A stretch of DNA of 64,000 bases from Chthoniobacterales bacterium (GTDB lineage Bacteria > Verrucomicrobiota > Verrucomicrobiia > Chthoniobacterales > UBA10450). The stretch covers positions 310,001-374,000 of the forward strand of contig DATENU010000024.1 of assembly GCA_035274845.1 (NCBI GenBank), in the 5' to 3' direction. The position numbers were made by a program, and so were the translations under genes. This document shows, piece after piece, positions 26,143 through 33,650 of the stretch; within the stretch, counting starts at the first letter, position 1; each line of letters begins with the position of its first letter. The notes under the pieces are model-generated. The model was given only the letters and a program-made list of their open reading frames with translations. It did not search any database and was not told the DNA's origin.

Positions 26143-26207
26143 TATGTGAATAACGTTCGGAACTGACTCTCTCTTTGTCAATTACAGGAAAGTTACAGGG
26201 GAAATCA

Positions 26208-26386
26208 GTGACATGTGACGAGTGACGCGTGACGTGTTGCGGAATTGCTGCCACGTTTTTAAGACGCACACGGCTCCCCCGCTATTCAACGATAGTGCAC
26301 ATGCGTTGAGGTGTATTTGCTTGTCACTCGTCAGATTCAAGCGCCTCGCAGATTTCGCTTGTCACACGTCACACGTCACTCGTCAC
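26208..26386. repeat. Heptamer tandem repeats in inverted arrangement (GTGACNN)
   Basis: Four 7-bp units GTGACNN run from 26208 to 26235 (GTGACAT, GTGACGA, GTGACGC, GTGACGT). Their complement appears as GTCACNN units at 26361-26386, with two more at 26323-26334. Arms 26215-26240 and 26361-26386 match in about 22 of 26 positions and would form a long stem. The stretch fills the gap upstream of xerD. Confidence 0.7.
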
Positions 26387-26394
26387 TTTCCTTC

Positions 26395-27285
26395 GTGGAA
26401 CAGGAGATCGATTCGTTTATCCGCTTTCTGGCCACGGAACGCGGTCTCTCGGACAATTACCAGCTCTCGACCCGCCGCTCCCTCACCGAGTTTGCGGAAT
26501 GGTGTTCCTCGGCGAAAAAAATCAGCGCCGCCCGCGAAGTCACCCAGCCTTTGCTCAGCGAATACCTGGCAACGGAGAAACGACGCGGGCTGGCCGCGGC
26601 CTCGATCAAGTTGAGGGTCGTGGCCCTGAAAATCTTCTTCCGCTTTCTAACCGGCAAAGGCGTCCTCGAACGCGATCCGACAGACACGCTGACCCTGCCA
26701 CGGATAGAGCGCTATCTGCCGGATACGCTAAACGAGCTCCAGGTCGAGCGCCTGATTGAGAGCATTGACACCCGGCATCCCCTCGGCCTGCGCGACCGGG
26801 CGATGGTGGAGCTGCTTTACGCGAGCGGGCTGCGCATCTCGGAACTGGCCAATGCGCGCCTGGAAAACCTCAGTTTCGACGAGCGAATTCTGCGCGTCAC
26901 GGGCAAGGGAAACAAGATGCGGATCGTTCCAGTGGGAAGAAAAGCCTGCGAAGCGCTGGCTTCGTATCTTTCAACGGAGCGCCCGAAGCTCGTGAAACGC
27001 CGCACCGGCAGTGAAATTTTTCTCTCCAGCCGCGGCACCAAACTGACGACGACGCGTATTTGGCAGATCGTGAAAGCACGCGCCAAACATTCGGGCCTGG
27101 AGACGAATATTTATCCCCACCTCCTACGGCACAGTTTTGCGACGCATCTGCTGAGCAACGGCGCCGACCTGAGAATTATCCAGGAAATGCTCGGTCATGC
27201 TGACATTTCAACGACGCAGGTTTATACGCACGTGGACCAACAACGCCTGAAAGCCGTGCACCGGAAATTCCATCCCAGAGCGTAG
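26395..27285 (+). CDS. xerD: Site-specific tyrosine recombinase XerD
   Basis: XerD with XerC resolves chromosome dimers at dif. Counting from GTG 26395 the protein is 296 residues, the usual length; the open frame reaches back to 26311 but through the repeat region. The SAM-like N-terminal domain is followed by the catalytic set R147 (ASGLRISEL), K171, H242 and R245 (HLLRHSFATH), H268 (LGHADISTTQ) and the nucleophile Y277 (YTHV). DADLRIIQEMLGHA-like residues are typical of XerC/D. No Shine-Dalgarno is evident before the GTG. Confidence 0.9.
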   Translation: MEQEIDSFIRFLATERGLSDNYQLSTRRSLTEFAEWCSSAKKISAAREVTQPLLSEYLATEKRRGLAAASIKLRVVALKIFFRFLTGKGVLERDPTDTLTLPRIERYLPDTLNELQVERLIESIDTRHPLGLRDRAMVELLYASGLRISELANARLENLSFDERILRVTGKGNKMRIVPVGRKACEALASYLSTERPKLVKRRTGSEIFLSSRGTKLTTTRIWQIVKARAKHSGLETNIYPHLLRHSFATHLLSNGADLRIIQEMLGHADISTTQVYTHVDQQRLKAVHRKFHPRA

Positions 27286-27358
27286 CCGGGCTCTCCAAGC
27301 CCCCCGGGGCCCGGAAAAATTCGCGACAGCGGAAGTCCGCCGCTACAATGCAGGCCTC

Positions 27359-29119
27359 ATGAAGCGATTTCAGCTGGTGGTCCTGGCAGCTGCCATTGCG
27401 GCCGCCGCGATCTGGTACGTTTTTTACCGTTCCCAGCACACCTCGAGCGTGGCCGTTACCTCGCTCTTGCCGAAGGAGACACTCGCTTTCGTTCACGTCC
27501 CGGATTTCAACCGGTCACGCCAGGACTGGCACCGGACCGATATCTACCAGCTCTGGATGGAACCGGCCGTCCAGGATTTCCTTTCGAAGCCGCGTTCGAA
27601 GATTTCGCGGCCGGCGAACGTCGGACAGACCATCGAGGAAATCGAAACGCTCGAAATCAAAGATGCGTTCATTGCCCTGGTCTCGATCGAGTATTCAGCG
27701 TGGAAAATCGTAGGCGGATTTCGATGTAAAGACGGTGCGGACGCGGACAAGATCGTCGCCAGCTGGCGCGCGAAATTACTTGGCGATGCGTCCGACCTGA
27801 AACAGGAAACTGTCGAATATCAGGGGCGCCAGATCCAGACCGCCAAGGCGGGCCTTTGGAACCTCTCCACGGTCCGGGCTGCCAATTGGATCTTTTTCGG
27901 GAATGACCTCGAGCACCTGAAACCGCTGCTCGATCGTGCGGATGGACGCCAGAAGGATCCTAAAACCGCGCTCTTAGCGGACGATTCTTTCCTCACCACT
28001 TCGAAACATATGCCGTCAAGTTACGCGGCCCTGGGCTACGGACGCGTCGATCAAATCTTTGAGAAGCTGGCGCCTGCCGATCGCCTGGCGTCGCTCCGCC
28101 AGATTCGGAATTTTTGCGCGACTACGACCTTCGACGGCGGCAAGATTCGCGATAAGCTTTTTGTCGGGACGCCCAAGCTCGCCGACACGGGCCATTTGAC
28201 CCGAGCGTCGCTCTCCCTGGGAACTGCAGACACGTTTCTGTATGCGGCGAGCGTCTTTAACCTGACAAAAGAGATGGAGCTCAGTCCGCAGGCGGCGGGA
28301 ATGGGCTGGCTCGGGCACTTGCAGCAAATCACGAGCGCGCTTTCCGCAAACGGCATCGGGCTCGACGAATGGAAGGCCGCCTTTGGCTCGGAGCTCGGCT
28401 TGATCGGCGATTGGCCGGCGAATTCGCAGTGGCCCGCGCTCTTTCTCACGCTGCCGGTGAAAGATTTAGCGAAGGCCAACAAGATCGTGACTACGATCAC
28501 GTCGAAAGCTTCAGATGGCGATGCTTGGAGCCACCAGGAGAAGGAAGGGGCTCATTATTTTTCCAGGATGTCAGGCGGACAACTCTTTTCCTTGTCGCCG
28601 ACGATTGGGATTTCGAACCGAATCCTGGTAGCAGGCATGGACACCGGCTCGGTGGAAGCAGCGATGAAGCGAACGGCGGCGGGAAACTCCGGCCTGACGG
28701 CTTCAAAAAAGTTCCAGGACGCAGAGCAAACCTTGCCCCGGCCCGAGCAGGCGTCCGGCTATTTGGATCCGGCGCTGATGTACGCACGCTTTGACGCAAG
28801 ATTACGGCCGGTGCTGGTGATGGGCGCGGCATTCATGCCGGGGATCGCGGACAACGTGGACCTAAGCAAACTGCCCGACCCGGAGATCATCATGAGACAT
28901 CTTAGCCCGCTCGCGATGTCGCAAAGATACGAACACGATGGATATGAGGCGGAATCGATCGGCCCGGTGCCGCTTTACCCAACCATTTTGGGAGCAGTCA
29001 TCTCGTGGACTGGGTTTTACCGCGGGCTGGAACTCGGCGCGCGGCCTTCACCATCGCTCCTGAAACCCGCTTCCCCGCCGCCAGCCTCCGCTACCGCTTC
29101 CCCAGAGGATTCACCTTAG
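27359..29119 (+). CDS. Membrane-anchored protein of unknown function (DUF3352-like)
   Basis: A 586-residue protein with one N-terminal membrane helix (about 5-25) and a large extracytoplasmic domain that starts LLPKETLAFVHVPDFNRSRQDW. The pattern of a conserved opening about protein levels of ETLAFVHVPD, then repeated beta-alpha units and a proline/alanine tail (about 555-586), is reminiscent of DUF3352-type proteins common in Verrucomicrobia and Planctomycetes. It has no catalytic motif that I can see. It stands alone between xerD and a small gene. Confidence 0.6.
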   Translation: MKRFQLVVLAAAIAAAAIWYVFYRSQHTSSVAVTSLLPKETLAFVHVPDFNRSRQDWHRTDIYQLWMEPAVQDFLSKPRSKISRPANVGQTIEEIETLEIKDAFIALVSIEYSAWKIVGGFRCKDGADADKIVASWRAKLLGDASDLKQETVEYQGRQIQTAKAGLWNLSTVRAANWIFFGNDLEHLKPLLDRADGRQKDPKTALLADDSFLTTSKHMPSSYAALGYGRVDQIFEKLAPADRLASLRQIRNFCATTTFDGGKIRDKLFVGTPKLADTGHLTRASLSLGTADTFLYAASVFNLTKEMELSPQAAGMGWLGHLQQITSALSANGIGLDEWKAAFGSELGLIGDWPANSQWPALFLTLPVKDLAKANKIVTTITSKASDGDAWSHQEKEGAHYFSRMSGGQLFSLSPTIGISNRILVAGMDTGSVEAAMKRTAAGNSGLTASKKFQDAEQTLPRPEQASGYLDPALMYARFDARLRPVLVMGAAFMPGIADNVDLSKLPDPEIIMRHLSPLAMSQRYEHDGYEAESIGPVPLYPTILGAVISWTGFYRGLELGARPSPSLLKPASPPPASATASPEDSP

Positions 29120-29133
29120 CGATTTGTTCGCCA

Positions 29134-29157
29134 AAAATAGGCGTAACCGCCTTATTT
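29134..29157 (+). terminator. Possible Rho-independent terminator
   Basis: AAAATAGGCG and CGCCTTATTTT face each other across a 3-nt loop with one bulged base, and a T-run lies at the 3' side. It sits just after the preceding long gene and before a small gene, in an unusually A/T-rich gap. Confidence 0.4.
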
Positions 29158-29224
29158 TAAGGAACTAACGACTAAAATAGAATTCTGCTGCGGAATAAGG
29201 AAAACATGATATCATTTGCGCCTT

Positions 29225-29593
29225 ATGGCTATTCTCAAGAAAAACGCATTCTCACGTCGAGTTCCCGATCTCGTGACCGAGGAACTGGTCGCGGTGCTTT
29301 CACGACGTGCATCTTTCGAGTTCAAGCAACTCTTTGATATCGTGCACGAAAATCTTCGTGCCCGGAATGCGGCCAGCGGCGGCGAAGAAATGTTGCGCCT
29401 CCGTGCTTACGAAAAGCTTCAGAATCTGGTAGCTCGCGGTGCGGTTAGAAAAACCGGAAAGAAATATAAAGGCCTCCCGGCCGCGCTCGCCCAGGCGATT
29501 GCGCCGCAGAATGGACACATTCCGGCCGCAGCTGCCGCCGCCGCCAGCGCCCGGACCGCCGCTCTCGCGCGGGCCGCCGCCGCCGCCAAATAG
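29225..29593 (+). CDS. Small basic protein with alanine-rich tail, possible winged helix
   Basis: A 122-residue protein starting MAILKKNAFSRRVPDLVTEEL. Residues about 15-80 look like a helical DNA-binding type fold (VLSRRASFEFKQLFDIVHENL, then LQNLVARGAVRKTGKKYKGLP, which resembles a winged-helix wing). The last 30 residues are almost entirely alanine with a few arginines. The family is not recognised. It precedes nuoA by 41 bp on the same strand; a functional tie is not evident. Confidence 0.6.
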   Translation: MAILKKNAFSRRVPDLVTEELVAVLSRRASFEFKQLFDIVHENLRARNAASGGEEMLRLRAYEKLQNLVARGAVRKTGKKYKGLPAALAQAIAPQNGHIPAAAAAAASARTAALARAAAAAK

Positions 29594-29634
29594 CGCTCCG
29601 GCGCTCGATGCGCTACTGTCCCGAGGGGACCAGT

Positions 29635-30006
29635 ATGCTTCGTGATTATTTTCCACTTCTTCTCCAAATCGGAGTCGCGATTGGATTTGCCGTCTCCGCG
29701 TTAGTTGTAAGCGTCCTTCTCGGCAAAGCCGGGCGCCGCACCCGCGTCAAGGATACCGCCTACGAGTGCGGAATGGTGCCCCAAGGAGAAACGCAGCCGC
29801 GTTTCAGCGTGAAGTTTTACCTGGTCGCGATGCTCTTTATCCTTTTCGACCTCGAGATCGTGTTCATGTATCCGTGGGCGGTCGTTTACCGGGAGTTGAT
29901 CGCCGAGAGCAAACTGATCCTTTGGAGCATGTTGAGCTTTATCAGCATCCTTATGGTAGGATTTGTTTACGCGCTCAAGAAGGGTGCGTTAGACTGGAAA
30001 AAGTAG
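29635..30006 (+). CDS. nuoA: NADH-quinone oxidoreductase subunit A (NuoA)
   Basis: A 123-residue, three-helix membrane subunit of complex I. It has the conserved loop DTAYECGMVPQGETQPRFSVKFYLVAMLFILFDLEIVF, including the ECG motif and the acidic FDLEIVF helix near the quinone site. ATG 29635 has GAGGGG six nt upstream; the open frame begins a little earlier at 29608. Unusually, nuoB and the other nuo genes do not follow: the next gene is a Dabb protein. The remaining subunits must be encoded elsewhere, or this is an extra copy. Confidence 0.9.
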   Translation: MLRDYFPLLLQIGVAIGFAVSALVVSVLLGKAGRRTRVKDTAYECGMVPQGETQPRFSVKFYLVAMLFILFDLEIVFMYPWAVVYRELIAESKLILWSMLSFISILMVGFVYALKKGALDWKK

Positions 30007-30067
30007 TAAAAAATCGGTCCGGATTACAGCTTGCCTGCCGAGCCTTCCCGACTAAACGTAACCCCCC

Positions 30068-30385
30068 ATGGTGCACCACATCGTCTTATTCAAACTCAAG
30101 CCCGAGGTCACTCCCGCCCGCATCGAAGAGATGATGATGAACACCCGCATGCAGCTGCTCAAGATCCCCGAGGTCCTGAGCATCAAATGCGGCAAACGGA
30201 TCGACCCGGACCTGCCCTGGCCGTTTTTTATCGCGATCGATTTCGAGTCGATGGACAAATTCGAGATCTTCCGGGAAGACCCCATCCAGGTGAAGTTCAT
30301 GGAGGAAGTGATCAAGCCGAACACGGCCGATTCGCTCGCCCTCGACTTTGAGATGGACCCCGGCAAAGACGTCCGGTTTTCGTAA
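30068..30385 (+). CDS. Stress-responsive alpha/beta-barrel (Dabb) domain protein
   Basis: A 105-residue single-domain protein beginning MVHHIVLFKLKPEVTPARIEEMM, the hallmark of the Dabb family (dimeric ferredoxin-like barrel). The conserved histidine pair HH at residues 3-4 and the FIAIDFESMDKFEIFREDPIQVKF segment fit. Members range from plant stress proteins to small cyclases and monooxygenase-like enzymes, so a specific reaction cannot be assigned. It lies 61 bp after nuoA on the same strand. Confidence 0.85.
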   Translation: MVHHIVLFKLKPEVTPARIEEMMMNTRMQLLKIPEVLSIKCGKRIDPDLPWPFFIAIDFESMDKFEIFREDPIQVKFMEEVIKPNTADSLALDFEMDPGKDVRFS

Positions 30386-30393
30386 ATGCAGGG

Positions 30394-30450
30394 GCGGCTG
30401 TCTCAGCCGCAGCCCGCTACTTCAATCGTTTTGCGCGTGGCGACACGCGC
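30394..30450. repeat. REP-like two-hairpin element
   Basis: Two short perfect hairpins lie 22 bp apart in the gap after the Dabb gene: GCGGCTG-TCT-CAGCCGC (30394-30410) and GCGCGTG-GCGA-CACGCGC (30433-30450). Each is followed by a CCGCTAC or CCACTACA motif, as in the other palindromic elements of this window. Confidence 0.6.
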
Positions 30451-30465
30451 CACTACACTGGCGCG

Positions 30466-32403
30466 ATGCGGCTCGGCTACCTCTATTCGCGCTACCCGGT
30501 GCTTTCCCAGACGTTCTGCGACATGGAGATGCTCGCGCTCGAGCGGCTGGGATTTCCCCTCGTGATCGGCTCAATCCACCCGCCGCTGACCAGTATTCGC
30601 CATCCCCACGCCAGGAGACTGAAGACTCCCGTGCAATATGCCCCGCCCCCTCCGATTCTCCGCCTTTGGGAAGACAAAATGCGGACCGCGAAGCGCTGGC
30701 CTGCAGCCCTCATCGAAGCGCACGAGCGAAAGTACGGAAGCGCGGTCAAGGCGGCGACCCGGGCCCGAAACGCCAGCTATTTCGCGGAATTCTTTACCCG
30801 CCAGCGGGTCGACCATTTTCATGTCCATTTCGCCAATCGCGCGGCGCACACAGCGTTGTTTGTGAAGGCGATGACGAATATCCCTTTCAGCGTCACCGCC
30901 CACGGCCAGGATTTCATGGCCGATCTCGGCAACGATGACCTCCTCCGCGAAATCTGCGATGAAGCCGAGTTCGTCGCCGTGGAAACTGAATACAGCCGGG
31001 GCTTAATGGCCGCGCGCTGCCCGAACGCCGCCGGCAAGATCCATCGTGTTTATAATGGAATGGACCTGACCAATTTCCTCGATGCCAGCGCCACCCCCCC
31101 AAACGCCGGGCCGATGCGGATTCTGAGCGTCGGGAGGCTGGTCTCGTTCAAGGGGTTCGAATACCTGATTGAAGCTTGCGAGCAACTGCGGCAACGCAGC
31201 ATCCAGTTCCACTGCGAAATCATCGGGGACGGGCCGCTCCGAAAAAACCTGCAAAAGCAGATCGACGATCTGCGCCTGGGCGCCTTTATCACCCTGGCCG
31301 GCGCCCTGCCCCAGGATTGTGTCCTCGAAAAACTTAAGGAATGCGACATTTTCGCTCTCGCCTCGACCACGGACGAAAAAGGTGCGAGCGACGTCTTTCC
31401 GACGGTGATCCTGGAGGCGATGGCCTCTGGGCGCCCGGTCATTTCTACGACCCTGGCCGGCATCCCGGAGTCCGTGGTCGACAAGGAAACGGGCTTCCTC
31501 GTTCCAGCGGGAGAAAGCGGACTCTTCGCCGACGCGTTGGAAACGCTTTGCCGCGACGCGGAATTGCGGACGCGTTACGGGGCTGCCGGTCGCGCTCGGG
31601 TTGAACAGAATTTCCAGGTGGAAATAACCGTCCGTCCGCTGGTGGCGTTACTCGGGAAAAATGGGACCGAAGCTCAGCCGAACAAATCTGCGGGCGCGAA
31701 TGAGGCTGGAAGCGCAAGTCCCGGCCGGATTGCCTACCTGATCGATCAGTGGCCGGATGACGGGTTACCCGCGCTCGAAACGGAACTGCACGAAGTCCGG
31801 GAACGAACATCCAATGTCACTGCCTTCGTTTGCGAATTTCGAGCCGATCGCCGGCTGAGCGGGCCCGCCAAACAGCTCGCGCTAGATCTGGAATTCTTAC
31901 CGGACGCCATGGCAATCGAGGCGGAATGGCAGGCAAATCGCGAGCTCGTCCTCGCCCTGGAGGACGACCGCGCGAATGAATCTCACCGGGCGCCCGTCGA
32001 CCTTTTTTTGCGCCAGGCCCGGTTTGCCCTCACTTTGCGGCGCATGTTTGCCCAGCAAAAAATTTGTCACGTCCACGCCACCAGCGCTGGCGCGCTGATT
32101 TGCGGCGTGCTCCTGAAGAAAATGCTCGGCGTTTCCTTGAGCGCCGCGATCGAAGCAAAACCGCCCCTCTCCCGCGAGGTCATCGAAGCCTCGCTCGGTC
32201 ACGCCGTGGGGGGGCGGATCGCCGACCGAAAGCTGAGCGAACACCTGGGTCCCCCCTTCTTTTTCGATCGCGCCGCGTCGAACCAGCCCTGGGTTCGCGG
32301 TCTCCGATGGTTGAAACCGGTCAGCAGGATCGATTTGACTCGGCCGGCCAGTTTTTGGCAGGAATGGGTGAATCGGCTCGATCATTGGAGCGCCGGCGCG
32401 TGA
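30466..32403 (+). CDS. GT4-family glycosyltransferase with an extra C-terminal Rossmann-like copy
   Basis: A 645-residue protein. Residues 1-410 form a complete GT-B glycosyltransferase: the N-domain motif VDHFHVHFANRAAHTALF, HGQDFM, the linker RILSVGRLVSFKGFEYLIEA and the sugar-nucleotide site ASDVFPTVILEAMASGRPVIST. Residues about 420-645 resemble the N-domain again (RIAYLIDQWP against RLGYLYSRYP; ICHVHATSAGALICGVLLKKM against the HVHF segment) but no second catalytic domain follows. It probably builds exopolysaccharide or lipopolysaccharide; rmlA follows 13 bp later. Confidence 0.82.
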   Translation: MRLGYLYSRYPVLSQTFCDMEMLALERLGFPLVIGSIHPPLTSIRHPHARRLKTPVQYAPPPPILRLWEDKMRTAKRWPAALIEAHERKYGSAVKAATRARNASYFAEFFTRQRVDHFHVHFANRAAHTALFVKAMTNIPFSVTAHGQDFMADLGNDDLLREICDEAEFVAVETEYSRGLMAARCPNAAGKIHRVYNGMDLTNFLDASATPPNAGPMRILSVGRLVSFKGFEYLIEACEQLRQRSIQFHCEIIGDGPLRKNLQKQIDDLRLGAFITLAGALPQDCVLEKLKECDIFALASTTDEKGASDVFPTVILEAMASGRPVISTTLAGIPESVVDKETGFLVPAGESGLFADALETLCRDAELRTRYGAAGRARVEQNFQVEITVRPLVALLGKNGTEAQPNKSAGANEAGSASPGRIAYLIDQWPDDGLPALETELHEVRERTSNVTAFVCEFRADRRLSGPAKQLALDLEFLPDAMAIEAEWQANRELVLALEDDRANESHRAPVDLFLRQARFALTLRRMFAQQKICHVHATSAGALICGVLLKKMLGVSLSAAIEAKPPLSREVIEASLGHAVGGRIADRKLSEHLGPPFFFDRAASNQPWVRGLRWLKPVSRIDLTRPASFWQEWVNRLDHWSAGA

Positions 32404-32416
32404 CGCTTCCTTCGCC

Positions 32417-33319
32417 ATGAACAAAAAAGCCATTCTTCTCGCAGGCGGCGCCGGCACCCGGCTCTATCCGCTCACCAAAATCGTCTGCAAACAACTGCTC
32501 CCGGTTTACGACAAGCCGATGATCTGTTATCCGCTCGCGACCTTGATGCTCGGCGGATTACGCGAAGTCCTGATCATCTCCACGCCAAAGGATTTGCCGA
32601 TGCTCGAGGATTTCCTCGGCGACGGTTCCCGGCTCGGAATCCGGATCGAATACGCGGCGCAGCCGAAACCGGAAGGAATCGCCCAGGCGTTTTTGATCGG
32701 CGCGGATTTTCTGGGCGGTTCGGGCGCCTCCCTGATTCTCGGCGACAATATCTTTTACGGAAACCTCGACTTCTATCGCGATGCGCTCACCATCGATCGC
32801 GGCGCGTGCATTTTCGGGTATCAGGTGCGCGATCCGGAGCGTTACGGCGTGGTGGAATTCGGACCGGACGGCCGCGCGCTCAGTCTCGAAGAAAAGCCAA
32901 AGCGCCCAAAGAGCAATTTCGCGATCCCGGGCCTATATGTTTACGACGCCCGGGTGGTCGAGTTCTGCCGGGCGCTCCGCCCGTCGGCTCGAAACGAATT
33001 GGAAATCACGGACTTGAACCTGGTTTATCTCAAGCTAAACGAATTGCACGTTAAGCCCCTCGGCCGCGGCATGGCCTGGCTCGACACCGGGACGCAGACG
33101 AGTTTACTCGAAGCGGGAAATTACATTGCGACCATCGAGCATCGGCAGGGACTGAAAATTGCCTGCCTGGAGGAGGTCGCGTTCCGGATGAACTTTATCG
33201 ACCAGGCCCAATTGATGCAAATCATCGACGGTCTGCCGAAAGGCGAATACCGCGAGTATCTCCGACTCGTTTGCGACGAGGGGCCCAGCGCACAACATCC
33301 CGAACCGGCCGGAGCATAG
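32417..33319 (+). CDS. rmlA: Glucose-1-phosphate thymidylyltransferase RmlA
   Basis: RmlA makes dTDP-glucose from glucose 1-phosphate and dTTP, the first step toward dTDP-rhamnose. The 300-residue product has the nucleotide-binding start ILLAGGAGTRLYPLT with KQLLPVYDKPMI, the LILGDNIFYG motif, EEKPKRPKSNFAIPGLY and WLDTGT. Length and motifs are standard. rmlB, rmlC and rmlD are not in the window, so the pathway genes are split; the upstream glycosyltransferase probably belongs to the same surface-polysaccharide pathway. Confidence 0.93.
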   Translation: MNKKAILLAGGAGTRLYPLTKIVCKQLLPVYDKPMICYPLATLMLGGLREVLIISTPKDLPMLEDFLGDGSRLGIRIEYAAQPKPEGIAQAFLIGADFLGGSGASLILGDNIFYGNLDFYRDALTIDRGACIFGYQVRDPERYGVVEFGPDGRALSLEEKPKRPKSNFAIPGLYVYDARVVEFCRALRPSARNELEITDLNLVYLKLNELHVKPLGRGMAWLDTGTQTSLLEAGNYIATIEHRQGLKIACLEEVAFRMNFIDQAQLMQIIDGLPKGEYREYLRLVCDEGPSAQHPEPAGA

Positions 33320-33344
33320 GCTTTCAGTCTGTATTCCTTTATTG

Positions 33345-33515
33345 GGTGCTCGCGCACAAGATGGTTAGTGTCGGCCCGCAGTTGTGTTACGCCGTCTTCG
33401 TGTAACCGCGGATCATGGCACCGCGGTCGTACCCAAAGCAACAGGCGGCATGGAGCGGATGCGCGTCGGTGCTTTCCCCGGGATGTCTCTTTCGTCATGG
33501 AATGGACTGGCCCGG
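33345..33515 (-). pseudogene. Decayed remnant of the 3' end of an sco gene
   Basis: On the minus strand this stretch reads DGVTQLRADTNHLVREHP in one frame, against DGVTKLVADTHHLLREQP at the C terminus of the intact SCO gene at 35.4 kb (13 of 18 identical). Upstream pieces (IRGY, GPVHSM against GPVHST) also match but with gaps and frame changes. The adjoining bases up to about 33565 show only weak likeness. This 331-bp gap after rmlA holds no intact gene. Confidence 0.6.
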
Positions 33516-33565
33516 CTATGGCACTAGGGGGATCTGGCAATCGCTGATTGCCCGAACCACCCTCG

Positions 33566-33618
33566 GGCGTCGGGGAACTTCACGAACCGCAGTTAAGCAA
33601 GTCTTACAAACTGCTGGC
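33566..33618 (+). repeat. Left copy of a 53-bp direct repeat
   Basis: It matches 35314-35366 at 47 of 53 positions (both start GCGTCGGGGA). The two copies are 1748 bp apart and bracket the orphan secreted-protein gene, as left by a duplication or an insertion. The flanks on both sides differ. Confidence 0.8.
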
Positions 33619-33650
33619 AGAGAGCATACCGCCCCAAACCGTGCTTCCTA

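Noticed and set aside
26208-26386. CRISPR array
   Set aside because: The units are 7 bp with no spacers and appear in both orientations; no cas genes are present.
27300-27358. Terminator or REP element after xerD
   Set aside because: GCGG-AAGT-CCGC and a GC-rich palindrome are present, but the stem is only 4 bp and no T-run follows, so the call is not supported beyond a half element.
31150-31165. tRNA-like T-loop GGTTCGAAT
   Set aside because: It lies inside the glycosyltransferase reading frame and no acceptor or anticodon stems surround it.
33585-33605. Possible integron attC-like core (GTTAAGC / GTTAAAC) in the 53-bp repeats
   Set aside because: The 7-bp core fits GTTRRRY, but no partner RYYYAAC site with a palindromic body was found within a normal attC length on either strand, and no integron integrase is present.
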